Part shown: positions 60,300 through 64,000 of the stretch, piece by piece
How positions within the stretch are numbered: the first letter of the stretch is position 1
Layout of the letters: each line of letters begins with the position of its first letter
From: Schistosoma haematobium
Lineage: Eukaryota > Platyhelminthes > Trematoda > Strigeidida > Schistosomatidae
Direction: 5' to 3'
DNA length: 64,000 nucleotides
Assembly: GCF_000699445.3 (NCBI RefSeq)
Contig: NC_067199.1
Span: 30,650,402-30,714,401, forward strand
The notes under the pieces: generated by a model
The model's input: only the letters and a program-made list of their open reading frames with translations
Database searches by the model: none
What the model was told of the DNA's origin: nothing
Program-made: the position numbers and the translations under genes

Positions 60300-61560
60300 T
60301 TAAAGTCTCTTTTGAATGCATAAATCCGGTTTAAGTTTTTTTATCGCAATCGCTTCAGCGAAACGGAGAGTCAGTCAGCTACAAAATAGAACCAGGCACA
60401 TATATGCATCGGTCCAAGTTGCCATACCTCATTAACACAACAAGATGAACACCGGATTCATATAAGTGGTTAATTCAGAGGTGGTAATATATAAAGAAAG
60501 ATTAAAATAAGGATATAGTACAGGAAGAAAGAATTAGTTCGTAGAAAGAAAGATATGAAGCAGTTTTAATCTCTTAGTTTAAGAGAAGACAGAGAGTGTA
60601 TACACCGACGCCATTGTGACCGATTCTGAGCCCTGTCACCAAGAGTCTCCAACCATTGATTACGATAGTCACGCGGACCCCAACCAAGTAGTCTGCATCT
60701 ACCAACATGGCTCTAACAGCACTCAAGACCACTGTATTCATAAACGGAGAGTAGTCGTACTTCTTTGTCTATTGGTAATTTTAAAAGCGTGCAAAATGTC
60801 GACGGTATGCCCGGTATCAAGTAAATGCCGAGCTATTGCACTGTTTAGAGCCTTGGTCCCTCGCAGCCTCAGGTTCTTCGGAACATGCACTCTTCTCTCA
60901 GTTCTTCCAATGTATGTGCTTTGGCACGTACATGTGAATTGATAAATGCAGTTGGAGCTACTAAGAAAAGAGGACTTGTCGATTTTGGTTTGTTTAACTG
61001 AGCAGTTCGTTTGCCATACTGTCGTAAGTTTTGCTGCTGGGTAGGCCACTTTCAATGCAGAATTTAATCTGTGATTAATTAATCAGGCAATTTCATCTCC
61101 TTTGTAACGTAAATGTAAGAAGCAAGTTTTCTTTTCTACTCCATCGTACTTTGTCCGAGGATTGGTTTTTGCATATTTCTGGATGAATTTCAGTGGGTAT
61201 GCATTTTCACGTAGAACATTAGTGATGAGAGTAATTTCGTCATCAAGGCATTCCTTTGAACAAATTTTGCGAGCGCGGTCAAAAAGGGTTCGTAGAATAC
61301 CCTTTTTGTAACTCATTGTGCAGAAACTATGGTAATTGAGATATAGACCACTCCAAGTATTTCAGTGATGAATATGTCTGTGTAGCGTGCCATCAGATGT
61401 TCGTATGATCCCAACATCAAGGAAATGGAATTTGCATTGTTAAATTTACATTATACGTTTTTTGTACACAAAAACAGGAGCTGTTTGAATTCCCGCATTG
61501 ATAAAGGCAGGAGTTCTTGATATTCACATATAATCTCTGCCGTTTCTTCCAAGGGGATAT
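60300..61560 (-). pseudogene. Penelope-like element, RT thumb to GIY-YIG endonuclease
   Basis: Minus strand. Worn RT end at about 61560-61320 (TAEIICEYQELLPLSMREF, then FHFLDVGII-TSDGTLHRHI), linker MSYKKGILRTLFDRARKICS (61316-61083), and the GIY-YIG part CIYQFTCTCQSTYIGRTERR (61055-60738) with HLLDTGHTVDILHAFKIT. The reading is then cut by an inserted RTE tail (60372-60741) and resumes below it with LRFAEAIAIKKLKPDLC and ETLINLSLPW. The RT catalytic core is absent. PLEs use a telomerase-like RT and this endonuclease for insertion. Confidence 0.85.
60361..60752 (-). mobile_element. RTE 3' tail inserted in PLE, left arm
   Basis: About 370 bp (60372-60741) of the SR3-like 3' end, with the final coding part (CRLLGWGPRDYRNQWLETL on the minus strand) and UTR. 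It is flanked by the 11-bp duplication AAACGGAGAGT at 60361-60371 and 60742-60752. Confidence 0.88.
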
Positions 61561-61898
61561 TTGGTTTACATTATCCGCCCGGCAATTTTTGCAAAAATGT
61601 TTTTAAAAAATCCCCCCCATTAAAAATTTTTTTCAACCCCCAAAATACAATATTTTTCATCCCGTTTCGTCCAACGAAATGGCTAGTATTAAAATTTGTT
61701 TTAAATGGTTAGTTATGTCTTGTCAAATTGTTATAAAATATCAGTACTTGTCGACGAAGTACATTTTAATCATCATTATGGAGGAGAGTAACGTGCCAAG
61801 TACGTGGGAATGTGCATCACAATCACGAGTGCAATTCACTGAGGTACCAAAGTAATTCATGGGTGCGCAGGTTAACGGAGGCCGAGTTTGAAACTGTG
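61147..61898. other. Palindrome spacer
   Basis: Holds the rest of the PLE RT remnant (to about 61560) and then unassigned sequence with unusual homopolymer runs near 61600-61660 (TTTTTAAAAAATCCCCCCC, AATTTTTTTCAACCCCC). Those runs could mark poor consensus quality. Confidence 0.5.
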
Positions 61899-61904
61899 CG
61901 ATGG

Positions 61905-62800
61905 AGTAGAAAAGAAAACTTGCTTCTTACATTTACGTTACAAAGGAGATGAAATTGCCTGATTAATTAATCACAGATTAAATTCTGCATTGAAAGTGGC
62001 CTACCCAGCAGCAAAACTTACGACAGTATGGCAAACGAACTGCTCAGTTAAACAAACCAAAATCGACAAGTCCTCTTTTCTTAGTAGCTCCAACTGCATT
62101 TATCAATTCACATGTACGTGCCAAAGCACATACATTGGAAGAACTGAGAGAAGAGTGCATGTTCCGAAGAACCTGAGGCTGCGAGGGACCAAGGCTCTAA
62201 ACAGTGCAATAGCTCGGCATTTACTTGATACCGGGCATACCGTCGACATTTTGCACGCTTTTAAAATTACCAATAGACAAAGAAGTACGACTACTCTCCG
62301 TTTATGAATACAGTGGTCTTGAGTGCTGTTAGAGCCATGTTGGTAGATGCAGACTACTTGGTTGGGGTCCGCGTGACTATCGTAATCAATGGTTGGAGAC
62401 TCTTGGTGACAGGGCTCAGAATCGGTCACAATGGCGTCGGTGTATACACTCTCTGTCTTCTCTTAAACTAAGAGATTAAAACTGCTTCATATCTTTCTTT
62501 CTACGAACTAATTCTTTCTTCCTGTACTATATCCTTATTTTAATCTTTCTTTTATATATTACCACCTCTGAATTAACCACTTATATGAATCCGGTGTTCA
62601 TCTTGTTGTGTTAATGAGGTATGGCAACTTGGACCGATGCATATATGTGCCTGGTTCTATTTTGTAGCTGACTGACTCTCCGTTTCGCTGAAGCGATTGC
62701 GATAAAAAAACTTAAACCGGATTTATGCATTCAAAAAGAGACTTTAATAAACTTATCATTACCCTGGTAATCCTTGTTTTTGTTTTTTGGTTATTTGGGT
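61905..62800 (+). pseudogene. Penelope-like endonuclease fragment, right arm
   Basis: Mirror copy of the left-arm endonuclease: 61990-62292 reads AYPAAKLTTVWQTNCSVKQT, CIYQFTCTCQSTYIGRTERR and HLLDTGHTVDILHAFKIT. After the RTE insertion the frame goes on at 62686 with FAEAIAIKKLKPDLCIQKET and ends SLPW. It begins at the palindrome edge, so it has no RT part. Confidence 0.85.
62293..62685 (+). mobile_element. RTE 3' tail inserted in PLE, right arm
   Basis: About 371 bp (62304-62674), flanked by ACTCTCCGTTT at 62293-62303 and 62675-62685. It has the same insertion point and the same duplication as in the left arm. Confidence 0.88.
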
Positions 62801-63077
62801 TATTTTATTCATTTATTTATTTTAAAATATTTATTTTGTGTTATACTCCTTCCCTATTACCTAATTCTTAAACCAACTTTTTATTCACACATTTCCACCA
62901 CCTGATCCTCTTAAATTATGTTGACTTTTCAGATTCTATTTAATTATAATTACGTAACCCATCTTATCATTATTCAATTCCATTATTCTCTAAAATTATC
63001 ACACAATTTATGAACTTCACCAAACTATTGGACCACCCACCCTGAATTAATCCCTTTTTAACCTCTGACCTGTTCTA

Positions 63078-63079
<2 letters not shown>

Positions 63080-63130
<51 letters not shown>
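63080..63130 (+). repeat. AT microsatellite, right arm
   Basis: (AT)n, 51 bases, six shorter than its left-arm partner. Confidence 0.95.
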
Positions 63131-63134
<4 letters not shown>

Positions 63135-63295
63135 TTATTGTAATCCAGCTATTTACACTCATGTCAATTGTTTCACACTATATCAGTGCAAAAAAAATTC
63201 TACCACATTTTTGGTTTGTAAGCAGCTGACGAGAAACCTTGAAATATTATGAATTCATACTATTCTGCATCAATGTTTGTTCTTGCTCTATTTAA

Positions 63296-64000
63296 ATTCA
63301 TAAAGGGAACTAATTGTATGAAACATATATGTTATTTAAGTTAGATGGCTTTGGGTCAATATTGCCGACGTTTTGTTATGGTTTTGATTTTAACTTCTCT
63401 TAAGTCCGTTTTCTAAGCCATGAATAATCTATAGTTCTCATAATCTTGTTCAGAATCTTTTGAATCGTTACACCGTGTATTTTGGATAGGCTCCTAAGCT
63501 TTTAATTATCGCTAGGCCTTCTATACTGAATATTTTATATTTCCTCTTGTAATTATTGGGATGTTTCCAGTGACGTTTTTTTACCTTTTTCCATCTGTTT
63601 ATCGTTTCATTCATAATCCGCTTTTTTAAAAAGTAATTATGGTTTCAATCTTTACAGTTCACAGTTTACAATGTAAAATTTTCGGCAAATTATTCAGCAC
63701 CCCAATAAATACCAACAAACTTCAGACTCGATCATGTGATATATTTTTTGTTAACACTTGGTCACCAATTTTATTCTGTAATCTCCGAAAATCTCACAAC
63801 AATAGATTGTGCTATTGTTGTATTATTAACTGAATGAATCAAGCAGATGAAACATACGGATTGATGACTAACGAGATACTTTCAAGGTCAAGTTAGAAAC
63901 CTTTGGTAGTACCTAATCTAGTCACCAAACGTTTTTGTTACGAATTGATAGCTCCCAAATACTTCTAGATTATACTTCTTGGAACAATAGACATAAACAG
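63296..64000. other. Sequence after the palindrome, nothing recognised
   Basis: AT-rich, presumably intron 3 of the TFIIIC gene if the locus is correctly assembled. No exon matching the next part of TFIIIC63 was found. Confidence 0.4.

Larger units (their letters stand above)
59746..61146 (+). repeat. Left arm of a 1.4-kb near-perfect inverted repeat
   Basis: The 1401-bp arm is the reverse complement of 61899-63295 (1397 bp). Differences seen are length changes in the AT run (57 against 51) and single-base homopolymer indels (for example CTCTTTTG against CTCTTTTTG). The arm holds intron-like sequence, an AT microsatellite, a PLE 3' end and an RTE tail. The spacer is 61147-61898. Confidence 0.93.
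61899..63295 (-). repeat. Right arm of the 1.4-kb inverted repeat
   Basis: Reverse complement of 59746-61146. Inner edge CGATGGAGTAG, outer edge TCTTGCTCTATTTAA. Confidence 0.93.

Noticed and set aside
60616..60942. Two identical 108-codon ORFs (60616-60942 and 62103-62429).
   Set aside because: Antisense to the RTE tail and PLE endonuclease. They are identical only because of the inverted repeat.

Overview
The window looks like a blood-fluke (Schistosoma) nuclear genome segment. It is strongly AT-rich, its genes are split by long introns, and its repeats match families known from schistosomes: CsRn1/Boudicca-type Gypsy LTR elements, RTE-clade LINEs of the SR2/SR3 kind, a CR1-like LINE, Penelope-like elements (PLEs) and hammerhead-bearing SINE-like repeats of the Sm-alpha kind. 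Species cannot be fixed from the sequence alone. No operons, CRISPR arrays or rRNA genes were seen.

Region by region. (1) 1-19.4 kb: the last ten exons of a large + strand gene made of repeated PLAT/LH2 domains (LOXHD1-like). Splice phases agree along the chain, with one weak donor. The introns carry RTE fragments, hammerhead SINEs, a fold-back element and a PLE endonuclease remnant. (2) 20.7-26.4 kb: a repeat graveyard with a decayed CsRn1-type Gypsy pol (-), a solo LTR of a second Gypsy family (+), a truncated RTE LINE (-) and two direct copies of an unidentified repeat. (3) 27-34 kb: low repeat density, with two small intronless ORFs: a two-TM protein of 103 aa and a secreted protein of 114 aa. 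(4) 34-45 kb: a CR1-like LINE (+) split by an apparently intact Gypsy element (37683-42957). That element has near-identical 323-bp LTRs, a TTAT target duplication, a tRNA-Trp-type primer site, and gag and pol joined by a textbook -1 frameshift site. (5) 46-53.9 kb: an RTE LINE (-) whose endonuclease ORF is split by a second, older Gypsy element (-) with a 4-bp target duplication, followed by a decayed opposite-strand relative of that element. (6) 55.3-59.7 kb: the first three exons of the TFIIIC subunit 5 gene (GTF3C5-like, +). (7) 59.7-63.3 kb: a 1.4-kb near-perfect inverted repeat around a PLE, which itself carries an RTE-tail insertion with an 11-bp target duplication in both arms. It starts 55 bp after exon 3 of the TFIIIC gene.

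Only two multi-exon host genes and two small single-exon genes are supported. Most of the rest is transposon material, much of it nested, which allows the order of events to be read. The strongest candidates for further attention are the intact Gypsy element with its frameshift signal, the PLE palindrome, and the hammerhead motif downstream of the PLE at 11.3 kb.
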